Assembly (NCBI GenBank): GCA_050942695.1
Contig: JBMNNU010000211.1
Span: forward strand, 1-5,675
Length of the DNA: 5,675 nt
Reading direction: 5' to 3'
DNA from: JBMNNU01 sp050942695
GTDB lineage: Bacteria > Chloroflexota > UBA6077
The notes beneath the pieces are model-generated. The model saw only the letters and a list, made by a program, of their open reading frames with translations, was not told the origin of the DNA and searched no databases. Positions 1 through 5,275 of this stretch are shown piece after piece. The translations under genes and the position numbers were made by a program. Position 1 is the stretch's first letter. Each line of letters begins with the position of its first letter.

Positions 1-2
1 CG

Positions 3-110
3 CTCACAGGCCGGACGACGCGGCGGGCAACCGTTAGAATAGGTGGATTTTGGCCCACCGAAACCGTCATAGTAGAGCAGCAAGATATATACCGTGTATT
101 ATCCTACTAG
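3..110 (+). CDS. Possible 3' end of a plus-strand gene cut by the window edge
   Basis: This frame is open from the left edge for 35 codons and stops at a TAG at 108-110, only 6 nt before the terminator hairpin at 117-158, as expected for the tail of a gene. The visible residues end in IYRVLSY and match no family I recognise. The other two plus frames close by position 42. An alternative is the start of a minus-strand gene: an ATG at 70-68 (MTVSVGQNPP...) stays open to the edge but has no Shine-Dalgarno sequence. The fragment is too short to decide by codon use, and it may be non-coding. Confidence 0.27.
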   Translation, partial: LTGRTTRRATVRIGGFWPTETVIVEQQDIYRVLSY

Positions 111-116
111 ATAAAA

Positions 117-168
117 ATAGAAACCCGGCTATCCGAGCCGAGTCTCTTAAGTTTCTATTTGGTTTTTT
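117..168. terminator. Bidirectional intrinsic terminator
   Basis: A perfect 8-bp outer stem, ATAGAAAC (117-124) with GTTTCTAT (151-158), encloses an inner hairpin CGGCT (126-130) / AGCCG (136-140). Reading plus, the stem runs into TTGG and then six T (163-168). Reading minus, it is followed by a T-run from the A-rich stretch at 113-117. It lies just after the stop of the minus-strand 72-residue gene (173) and just after a possible plus-strand stop (110), so it probably ends transcription from both sides. Confidence 0.7.
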
Positions 169-172
169 CTAA

Positions 173-391
173 TTACCGGCGCGGCCGCCTTCCCCTTCGG
201 CCGCCTTTTGGTCGGCTATTCTCGATCCGTGTGTCATTGATGGGTAGTTGGGTAGAAAGCCAGTTCTGAAGCTCTTTTGGCGCCATCGTTACCTCTTCTT
301 TTACCCAATCAGGCGCCAATTCAAGTTCATCAGGCATCCAGGTCAAGTCGATGGACCTGACCCCACGCCGCCTAGAATCCCATGGTGACAC
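173..391 (-). CDS. Small uncharacterised protein, 72 aa, basic C-terminal tail
   Basis: A GTG-started gene, well supported despite its size. A strong Shine-Dalgarno AAGGAG lies 6 nt before the start (plus positions 398-403) and the stop abuts a terminator. Visible features are an acidic/aromatic middle (WMPDELELAPDWVKEE, residues 18-33), a short helical stretch MAPKELQNWLST (36-47), and a very basic tail (RPKGGRRGRRPRR, 60-72) that could bind nucleic acid or anionic lipid. There is no signal peptide, membrane segment or cysteine. The M-x-x-x-EL-x-x-WL core recalls small DUF3140-type proteins from memory, but this is too weak for a family call. It lies 79 nt downstream of the zincin gene on the same strand, so it may be co-transcribed with it or use the TATAAT box at 448-453. 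Function unknown. Confidence 0.72.
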   Translation of the reverse strand: MSPWDSRRRGVRSIDLTWMPDELELAPDWVKEEVTMAPKELQNWLSTQLPINDTRIENSRPKGGRRGRRPRR

Positions 392-447
392 AGTCCACTC
401 CTTCCAACTAGATCACATTGCTATTAGCTTGTAGTTGCTCGACCTAC

Positions 448-476
448 ATTATACATCAACGATGCAAGCCTTAACT
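448..476 (-). promoter_or_regulatory. Possible promoter for the 72-aa gene
   Basis: On the minus strand a perfect -10 box TATAAT occupies 453-448, 57 nt ahead of the GTG start. The hexamer 17 nt further upstream (AGTTAA, 476-471) is a poor -35, and it overlaps the stop codon of the zincin gene. Only the -10 is convincing, so the small gene may have weak independent expression as well as readthrough from the operon. Confidence 0.35.
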
Positions 477-914
477 TAATCCCATTTTCGCCAATTCTTC
501 TTCGCTTATCCCATAGTAATGAGCTACCTCGTGTAGAACCGTGGTCCGCACCTGTTCTCTGATCTCCTCCGGGCTAGAGCAGGCTTCCAGAATCGGCTTG
601 CGGAAGATAAGTATGCGGTCGGGGGGTACGAGGTTGTACGCCTCCCCGCGATCGGTTAAGGGGATCCCGTCGTACAGTCCAAAGAGGGTCTCTCCGGCAG
701 GTATGCCTAAACTGCTCAACAGCTCATCTGTCGGTTCATCCTCAACCACAACGGCGACGTTTTCGAGTTTGGAGACGAACGGCTCAGGTATGTCGCAAAG
801 AGCATCCTCTACGAGCTTGTAAAAGCTGTCCTTAATCGACCTGCTGGGCTTTGCTGGCCGATGCCGCATCCGGTTGAGCCTCTTGAGCCGATTGCTGTTC
901 TTCTTCTTACTCAA
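471..914 (-). CDS. Minimal-zincin metallopeptidase family protein (Zincin_1 / DUF1025 type)
   Basis: A 147-residue soluble protein with the zinc-peptidase motif HEVAH at residues 128-132, followed by YYGISEEEL. The pattern TVLHE(I/V)AH...G(I/L)S(E/D)..L near the C-terminus is typical of the small single-domain zincin family (COG3824). Other family hallmarks are present: FYKLVEDALCDIP (31-43), the strand VAVVVEDEP (53-61), LFGLYDGIPLTDRG (77-90) and PDRILIFRKPI (98-108). The first 25 residues are lysine/arginine-rich and look like an unstructured extension. The start is TTG at 914-912 with GGAG 7 nt upstream (922-925). A later ATG at codon 16 is possible and would remove most of the basic tail. 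The gene overlaps the MFS stop by 8 nt, indicating translational coupling. Proteolysis is predicted from the motif; I know of no established substrate for this family. Confidence 0.9.
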   Translation of the reverse strand: MSKKKNSNRLKRLNRMRHRPAKPSRSIKDSFYKLVEDALCDIPEPFVSKLENVAVVVEDEPTDELLSSLGIPAGETLFGLYDGIPLTDRGEAYNLVPPDRILIFRKPILEACSSPEEIREQVRTTVLHEVAHYYGISEEELAKMGLS

Positions 915-2148
915 CGCATCTCTCCGTCTTAGATCCTAGGATAGACATCAACATTCCTCCCAGGCTGAGAAAGCCCAACAACATCCACGCAGCCCGGTAC
1001 GTGCCGGTCACATCGACAACGAATCCGAACAATGGAGCTCCTGTTACCGTTCCAATTTGGCTGAAAGTTGTGCTGACGCCCACGCCGGTTGCGGCGTTTC
1101 TCTTGCCGACCGCTTCTACGATCACTGCTTGAGCTAGCCCGTTCCAACCGATCGCGGAAGCGCCGTACATGAAGGCGATCGGGCCTAACAATCCTATTGG
1201 GGTTCCTGGCCCAAAGCTGCTGGTCACCCAGGACAAGGTGGCAGCCATCGCCCCAATAATAGTCAACACCAGCATCCGGCGCCCGTGGAACAGGCGATCG
1301 CTGACAACCCCCCAGAAAACCCTGCCAAACACCCCGCCTGCCTGGCAAACCGCCAGAAAACCGCCGGCAGCCACGAGGCGGGCGTTTTCATCTGGGAAAG
1401 CGGTTACTAGCACCACCTCGTTGAGATACAGGGCCAGGTAAGTCGACAAGCCAAGCTGAACAATAACGTAGAGGATAGAGATGAAGCTGATAGCCCAAAG
1501 GGCTCGATTCCGGATGACAGTCCCGATGCTGGCCTTTGGTTTTGCCCCACGCACCGGAACATCACCTGAGGGCGAGGGATCGCGATACAAGAGCGCAGTA
1601 GCCACACCAAACAGGATGATCAGGACGCCCACCACCGCGATAGCATACCGCCACCCTATCATTAGCCCTATAGTGGGGAGGATTGCAGCAGTTGCAATAC
1701 CGGCTGCGGGCACACCAGCCTGCTTGATCCCCATTGCTGTGGCTCTGCTACTGGTTGGGAACCAGTCCATAATGGACTTGCTGATCCCTGGGTGCGAGAT
1801 ACCGCGCCCTAGCCCGGCGGCGAACATCACCAGTAGCATTTGAATAAAGCCCCCGACCATCGATATTCCGAGGATAACCATGCCGGTGATTGCTTGGCCC
1901 AGCGGCATCATCCGACGAACCCCCACGCGGTCGGTCAGTGAGCCCATGATAATCAGCACACCCCAGGTGCCGGCGAAGACCGCTGATGAAAAGAGGCCTA
2001 CCTCTGCGTTAGTCAAACCCACATCAGACTGAATAAGGGGCGCAAGTGGGTACACAGATGCCGTAGGGAGTGCGTTGCCAAATTGAGCGTTAAAGGCAAG
2101 GACTAGAATAACCCAGCGGTAACGTTTGACTTTTTCAACGACAGCCAA
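907..2148 (-). CDS. MFS transporter, 12-helix permease
   Basis: A 413-residue membrane protein of the major facilitator superfamily. The loop between helices 2 and 3 carries motif A (GSLTDRVGVRR, residues 69-79) and a degenerate second copy sits in the C-terminal half (GRVFWGVVSDRLFHGRR, 275-291). The stretch GRGISHPGISKSIMDWFP (114-131) followed by RATAMGIKQAGVPAAG (135-150) is typical of the anion-type MFS branches (NarK/CynX/hexuronate-like). Hydrophobic segments fit 12 helices with a cytoplasmic loop near 189-213. The substrate cannot be read from sequence; organic anion import or drug export are both possible. The start is TTG (2148-2146) with AGAGG 9 nt upstream (2158-2162); an in-frame TGA lies two codons before it, so no longer N-terminus is possible. 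It is the first gene of the minus-strand block and has no clear promoter. Confidence 0.92.
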   Translation of the reverse strand: MAVVEKVKRYRWVILVLAFNAQFGNALPTASVYPLAPLIQSDVGLTNAEVGLFSSAVFAGTWGVLIIMGSLTDRVGVRRMMPLGQAITGMVILGISMVGGFIQMLLVMFAAGLGRGISHPGISKSIMDWFPTSSRATAMGIKQAGVPAAGIATAAILPTIGLMIGWRYAIAVVGVLIILFGVATALLYRDPSPSGDVPVRGAKPKASIGTVIRNRALWAISFISILYVIVQLGLSTYLALYLNEVVLVTAFPDENARLVAAGGFLAVCQAGGVFGRVFWGVVSDRLFHGRRMLVLTIIGAMAATLSWVTSSFGPGTPIGLLGPIAFMYGASAIGWNGLAQAVIVEAVGKRNAATGVGVSTTFSQIGTVTGAPLFGFVVDVTGTYRAAWMLLGFLSLGGMLMSILGSKTERCVE

Positions 2149-2182
2149 AGATCAAGGCCTCTTTTGCACCGTTCTTGACAAG

Positions 2183-2284
2183 CAACCTAAGCGCATCGTT
2201 CCATGAATATCAGACGCAGGCAGGAGGGGGTTCCCTACAGCTTCCTGAGAAATAGCGAGTATACAGAACGATGCGCTTAGGTTG
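2183..2284. repeat. 102-bp element bounded by perfect 19-bp inverted repeats
   Basis: CAACCTAAGCGCATCGTTC (2183-2201) is the exact reverse complement of 2266-2284. The 64-nt spacer holds a weaker nested fold, CAGGAGG (2220-2226) with CTTCCTG (2240-2246). No T-run follows either arm, so this is not an intrinsic terminator. It lies in the leader or promoter region of the MFS gene, its left arm ending 35 bp before the TTG start. It could be a small non-autonomous transposable element (MITE-like), a paired operator, or an RNA hairpin in the MFS leader. No target-site duplication is obvious. A TATACT box (minus strand, 2263-2258) sits between the arms but lacks a good -35. Confidence 0.75.
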
Positions 2285-2303
2285 TACGTGCCAGATGTCT
2301 CTC

Positions 2304-2380
2304 ATTCTATATCTATTCTATATCTATCCGACCATCGCACGCAGCCCAGCGTTTAGAATTCAATAACGATACATAACGAT
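2304..2380. repeat. Two short tandem repeats (11-bp and 10-bp period)
   Basis: ATTCTATATCT occurs twice head to tail (2304-2314, 2315-2325). ATAACGAT occurs twice with a 10-bp period (2363-2370, 2373-2380). Both periods are close to one helical turn, and the repeats lie between the divergent MFS and tRNA units. This would suit protein binding on one face of DNA, but two-copy AT-rich repeats also arise by chance. Confidence 0.4.
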
Positions 2381-2396
2381 TCCGCATCAATTAAAC

Positions 2397-2425
2397 TTGA
2401 CTGTTGGAGCTTGATCGGGTACAAT
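2397..2425 (+). promoter_or_regulatory. Sigma70-type promoter of tRNA-Glu
   Basis: The -35 TTGACT (2397-2402) and -10 TACAAT (2420-2425) are separated by exactly 17 nt, and each matches consensus at 5 of 6 positions. Transcription would begin near 2432, about 29 nt before the mature tRNA 5' end, a usual leader length. Confidence 0.8.
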
Positions 2426-2460
2426 TCAATCGTTCCCGGTAGCTATTGGTAGCACATTCA

Positions 2461-2537
2461 GGCGCATTCGTCTAGTGGCCTAGGACACCTCCCTCTCAAG
2501 GAGGAGATCACCGGTTCGAATCCGGTATGCGCTACCA
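2461..2537 (+). tRNA. tRNA-Glu (anticodon CTC), CCA encoded
   Basis: The acceptor stem GGCGCAT (2461-2467) pairs with ATGCGCT (2527-2533), with one G-T pair at the end, followed by discriminator A (2534) and a genomically encoded CCA (2535-2537). The D-arm reads TTCGTCTAGTGGCCTAGGAC, characteristic of bacterial tRNA-Glu. The anticodon stem is CCTCC/GGAGG with loop CTCTCAA, giving anticodon CTC for GAG codons. The T-arm is ACCGG/CCGGT with loop TTCGAAT. It has its own promoter upstream and a terminator 90 nt downstream. Confidence 0.96.
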
Positions 2538-2587
2538 AACCCCTACCAGGCTCGAAAAGAAGTAAGGTCACCATTGAAGATATGGTC

Positions 2588-2616
2588 TTTACAGACGAGG
2601 GGTTGTTGCTTAAACT
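2588..2616 (+). promoter_or_regulatory. Possible promoter for the PrsW gene inside the tRNA trailer
   Basis: TTTACA (2588-2593, 5 of 6 to consensus) and TAAACT (2611-2616, 4 of 6) are 17 nt apart. Transcription would begin close to 2623, immediately before the terminator stem. The PrsW message would then have to pass that hairpin. The evidence is moderate at best. Confidence 0.3.
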
Positions 2617-2625
2617 GGGAACAGG

Positions 2626-2655
2626 AAACCGGCTCAAATGAGCCGGTTTTTTCTT
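2626..2655 (+). terminator. Intrinsic terminator between tRNA-Glu and the PrsW gene
   Basis: A 10-bp stem AAACCGGCTC (2626-2635) / GAGCCGGTTT (2640-2649) with loop AAAT is followed by a T-run (TTTTTTCTTT). It would end the tRNA transcript after a trailer of about 90-115 nt. The trailer also contains AACCCCT (2538-2544) complementary to AGGGGTT (2598-2604). The PrsW gene starts 24 nt after the T-run, leaving no room for a normal promoter between them. Confidence 0.88.
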
Positions 2656-2678
2656 TCCAGGAGCGTTGAGGGGAGAGG

Positions 2679-3806
2679 GTGAGAAGTTGCTTAGCCACCG
2701 GCTGCGGCGGTTTTCTGCTGGCTGTACTGGCCGCAGTAGGCATCGTGGGGGTGTTGGGGTACGCGGCCGAACTAGGTTCAGGTCCAGGCGCTCTGGTAAT
2801 TGCTACAGCGGTAGTGCCGGCCCTTATATATACATTCCTGCTGCTGCAGATCGACCGGTACGAGCGCGAACCAACCCAAGTGCTTCTGGCCGCTTTCCTT
2901 TGGGGCGCGCTGATCGCCACCGTCGTAGCCTCTATTTTTAACGAACTTGCCCTTGCCGTGCTTTCACCTGCTCTGGGCAGCGAGCTGCTGGGCAGCCTGG
3001 TAACTAGCGTTGCGGTAGCCCCTGTGGTGGAGGAAACAGCAAAAGGCCTTATCCTTTTGCTGCTGGCCTGGAGACTCCGTAACGAGTTCGACGACCTCGT
3101 GGATGGTATGGTTTACGGCGCCTTCGTGGGGATCGGCTTCGCGATGAGTGAAAACATAATCTATTTTTCCGAAGCCTTTCCGACCGGGGAGCTAGCCGCT
3201 ATCTTCTACGTCCGTGTGGTTCTCAACGGACTCGCCCACGCTGCGTACACCGCGTTGATCGGTGCCGGGATCGGATACGCTCGCGAGTTGAACACAGCCG
3301 CAGCAAAATTCTTCCTACCCCTTGTCGCGTTGATAGGTGCAATCCTGTTCCACGCATCCTGGAACCTACTCGGGAGCATCTCCATCGGGCTGATCGGCGG
3401 GCCGTCCGAGGGTGGCGCTTCCTTCTGGCTTCTCGCCCCTCTAGTAGTGTTGATTCTCACTGGGCCGCTGCTTGCCGCGCTCGCTGTAATGCTGGGCTAC
3501 GCCTGGAGGCGAGAGGCAAGAGTGTTAACGGAATACCTGGAGGATGAGGTAGCAGCCGGGGTGCTGAGTCCGGCAGTCTACAGCAGGATAACCTCCCCCC
3601 GCGCTCGTAGGAGGGCGGAGGTGGCGGCTTTCTACAGGTGCGGGCTGAGGTGCTGGTTGACTCTAAGGCAGTTCCACCAAACCGCAACGGAGCTGGCTTT
3701 TGCCAAGTGGAGGGTGAGTCGCGGCCTCAGGCCCAACAGACCTCGCGACGTCGACGAGCTTCGCGCAGAGGTTGTTAGGCTCGGTGCCGATATCCAAACA
3801 TTATGA
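2679..3806 (+). CDS. PrsW family intramembrane metalloprotease
   Basis: A 375-residue polytopic membrane protein. PrsW-family landmarks occur in order: DRYEREP (residues 59-65), EETAK (118-122, the E-E-x-x-K motif), SENII with E158-N159, H187 in a later helix, and HASWN with H225. These glutamates and histidines are the predicted metal-binding or catalytic residues. About nine hydrophobic segments run from 10 to 274. In Bacillus subtilis the family member PrsW makes the first cut in anti-sigma factor RsiW; the substrate here is unknown and no anti-sigma gene is adjacent. A cytosolic, Arg-rich, helical tail of about 100 residues (275-375) is an extension beyond the protease core. The GTG start has GAGGGG 5 nt upstream (2668-2673). 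The gene begins just after the tRNA-Glu terminator, so expression may depend on readthrough. Confidence 0.9.
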   Translation: MRSCLATGCGGFLLAVLAAVGIVGVLGYAAELGSGPGALVIATAVVPALIYTFLLLQIDRYEREPTQVLLAAFLWGALIATVVASIFNELALAVLSPALGSELLGSLVTSVAVAPVVEETAKGLILLLLAWRLRNEFDDLVDGMVYGAFVGIGFAMSENIIYFSEAFPTGELAAIFYVRVVLNGLAHAAYTALIGAGIGYARELNTAAAKFFLPLVALIGAILFHASWNLLGSISIGLIGGPSEGGASFWLLAPLVVLILTGPLLAALAVMLGYAWRREARVLTEYLEDEVAAGVLSPAVYSRITSPRARRRAEVAAFYRCGLRCWLTLRQFHQTATELAFAKWRVSRGLRPNRPRDVDELRAEVVRLGADIQTL

Positions 3807-3868
3807 TCATGACAGTCGCTCCCAGATCCTGGCTCCTTCTTCATAACTGTAAAATAATTCCTAAGAAC

Positions 3869-3898
3869 TTACCGCTGAAGCTGCTGCCGCGCTATACT
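3869..3898 (+). promoter_or_regulatory. Weak promoter candidate for the secreted-protein gene
   Basis: TATACT (3893-3898) is a good -10, but the best hexamer upstream, TTACCG (3869-3874, 18-nt spacing), matches -35 consensus poorly. The rest of the 204-bp gap (3807-4010) holds two small hairpins without T-runs: AGAGCC/GGCTCT at 3908-3927 and CCTGG/CCAGG at 3950-3967. No clear terminator for the PrsW gene is visible there. Confidence 0.35.
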
Positions 3899-4010
3899 GT
3901 CGCAGTCAGAGCCCTGTAAAAGGCTCTATCTTCAATCCTGTTCCAAATGCCTGGAATCCTGACCAGGAAAAAAGAGGGATATCGATCGCCATCATCTGGA
4001 GGGGGCCGCA

Positions 4011-5039
4011 ATGCAGCGCTTCAAATTCTTAAAATTCTTAGCGGTAACGCTTTCCTTCGCAATATCGATTCTGGCAACCAACGCTTTCGCTCAGACTAAT
4101 CCCGAGTTCAAGCTGGGCTTCAAAGCGTTGGCTGAGCAGATCCCGGATATCGTCGGACAACCTATGGAGAACGAGAATTACGGCCCCAATGGGGATTCCC
4201 TGCAGAGAACATCCAACGGGTTATTGGTATGGCGCAAAGCCGACAACTGGACGGCCTTTACCGATGGTTACCGAAGCTGGGTGAACGGCCCAAACGGCCT
4301 TCAGGAGAGATTGAACGATCAGAGATTCGATTGGGAAGCGAGCACGCCACCCCCAACACCCACTCCAACGGCGGATCAAGCGGTATCCGCACCCCCATCA
4401 GCATCACCGAGCCCCACGCCTACGAGCCCGCCTGATCCTTCACCTACCGTCAATGTCTACAGGGTAGACGTTGTCCAGGGTGAGGATCTGGAATCAGGTA
4501 CCATCTGGGTGCTCGGAGAGCTACGCAACGAGGGGACGGTCCCCGCCTACGCGATCAAAGTCACGGCTCAACTGTTATCTGATAGCGGCGATGTGGTGGC
4601 TTCGGCTACTCAAGCCTTCACCTATCTAAGCCCAGGGGATGCGCTGGGCTTTCGTATCTCACTGGGCAAGCCAGTGGCCTTTTCTAAAGCCGACGTCTCG
4701 GTTACATCCAGCAGCACATACCACGCAAGCATAGCTACACTTCATGTTGCCGGCTCCACTATGGAGAAAACCAGCACCGATTATGGAGGGGTTGCATTTG
4801 TTTGGGACAGCGCAGTGACTAACAACAGCGCGACAACCGTTACAGCCTGTACGGTTTACGTCTGGTTCCTGGACGAGTACGATAACGTTCTCTGGGCCGA
4901 CACAGCTTACCCAGCCGCTAGTCTAGCGCCAGGTACTTCCGCTAGCTTTACTGTTCGAACGATCCGCCACAAATACAATCCAAAAGTCTCAGGCATCAAC
5001 CAGGTTAGAGCCCTAGCTGTAGGGATACAGCAACCGTAG
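4011..5039 (+). CDS. Secreted protein: Trp-rich N-terminal module plus two FxLYD-like domains
   Basis: A 342-residue exported protein. Residues 1-27 form a Sec signal peptide (basic start, hydrophobic core, AFA before the likely cleavage at Q28). Residues 31-109 form a compact module rich in aromatic and Asn-Gly residues (GLLVWRKADNW at 70-80, AFTDGYRSW 82-90, NGPNGLQERLN 92-102), which I recall as recurring in Chloroflexota secreted proteins but cannot name. Residues 110-147 are a flexible Pro/Thr/Ser linker. Residues 150-232 and 242-340 are two beta-sandwich repeats with FxLYD-like features: GELRNEG, VTAQLLSDSGDVV and LSPGD in the first; VTNNSATTV, VYVWFLDEYDNVL and LAPGTSASF in the second. 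No catalytic motif, sortase signal or C-terminal anchor is seen. The ATG has a strong GGAGGGGG 5 nt upstream. A role at the cell surface, in adhesion or ligand binding, is inferred only. Confidence 0.85.
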   Translation: MQRFKFLKFLAVTLSFAISILATNAFAQTNPEFKLGFKALAEQIPDIVGQPMENENYGPNGDSLQRTSNGLLVWRKADNWTAFTDGYRSWVNGPNGLQERLNDQRFDWEASTPPPTPTPTADQAVSAPPSASPSPTPTSPPDPSPTVNVYRVDVVQGEDLESGTIWVLGELRNEGTVPAYAIKVTAQLLSDSGDVVASATQAFTYLSPGDALGFRISLGKPVAFSKADVSVTSSSTYHASIATLHVAGSTMEKTSTDYGGVAFVWDSAVTNNSATTVTACTVYVWFLDEYDNVLWADTAYPAASLAPGTSASFTVRTIRHKYNPKVSGINQVRALAVGIQQP

Positions 5040-5052
5040 CAGCGAGCTATCC

Positions 5053-5082
5053 TTGACCCTGGCAGCATACGAAAGGTAAAAT
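5053..5082 (+). promoter_or_regulatory. Sigma70-type promoter for mntP
   Basis: TTGACC (5053-5058) and TAAAAT (5077-5082) each match consensus at 5 of 6 positions with an 18-nt spacer. Transcription would begin near 5089-5091, giving mntP a leader of about 185 nt. The inverted repeat AACGCT (5089-5094) / AGCGTT (5103-5108) lies at the predicted start site and could be an operator or the first hairpin of the leader. A second perfect repeat, GCTATCCTT (5046-5054) / AAGGATAGC (5097-5105), spans the promoter. Confidence 0.6.
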
Positions 5083-5088
5083 CTTATA

Positions 5089-5275
5089 AACGCTGAAAGG
5101 ATAGCGTTAGGGCGTCCTATAGACTTCGATTCCTACCACTGTTCGATGCGTCGACAGTAGAAGGACCGAGCAGTGACTCGACAATCGAGCCTGAAAGCGA
5201 GACCTCCGGTCGTTGTAAGTTCCCGGCCGAGGTCTTTTTTCCGCCCGATTTTCAACAAGGGAGAGCCTGTAACTG
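5089..5275 (+). promoter_or_regulatory. Structured mntP leader, candidate metal-sensing attenuator or riboswitch
   Basis: The leader folds into several elements ahead of a terminator. An outer stem GTCCT (5114-5118) / AGGAC (5162-5166) encloses a hairpin ACTG-t-TCGA / TCGACAGT (5138-5158, loop TGCG). Then comes CTCGA/TCGAG (5177-5189), followed by AGCGAGACCT (5196-5205), which runs into the terminator. GACCG (5164-5168) can pair with CGGTC (5207-5211), a possible antiterminator that would break the terminator stem. mntP is a classic target of yybP-ykoY Mn2+ riboswitches. From memory, the 3' part (GAC, small hairpin, AGC[A/G]AGACCT overlapping a terminator) resembles that class, and the length is similar. 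The conserved 5' GGGGAGTAG block is not clear: only AAAGGATAGCG (5096-5106) is vaguely like it. It could be a divergent member or a different RNA. Confidence 0.5.
5200..5240 (+). terminator. Intrinsic terminator immediately upstream of mntP
   Basis: AGACCTC (5200-5206) pairs perfectly with GAGGTCT (5229-5235). After a one-base bulge (C5207) the stem continues with GGTCG (5208-5212) / CGGCC (5224-5228), including one G-T pair, and six T follow (5235-5240). Only 35 nt separate it from the mntP ATG, and that stretch contains the ribosome binding site. It may end the secreted-protein transcript (160 nt upstream), act as the switchable terminator of the mntP leader, or both. Confidence 0.82.

Noticed and set aside
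1..70. Start of a minus-strand gene from an ATG at 70-68 running off the left edge
   Set aside because: There is no Shine-Dalgarno sequence, only 23 codons are visible, and no family is recognised. The plus-strand tail ending at 110 next to a terminator is slightly better, though both are weak.
929..1348. A 139-codon minus-strand frame inside the MFS gene
   Set aside because: The MFS frame shows motif A and transmembrane periodicity through this stretch. The other frame gives a low-complexity Arg-rich translation typical of a shifted frame.
2461..2537. tRNA-Glu as an integration site for a mobile element
   Set aside because: No second copy of the tRNA 3' end and no integrase gene are seen in the window.
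3908..3967. Two small hairpins considered as a terminator for the PrsW gene
   Set aside because: The stems are 5-6 bp, and neither is followed by a T-run on the plus strand; the second is followed by A's.
4336..4452. Repeated CCNAC/CCC triplets in the secreted-protein gene as a DNA repeat or CRISPR-like array
   Set aside because: They simply encode the Pro/Thr/Ser linker; there are no uniform repeats with spacers.
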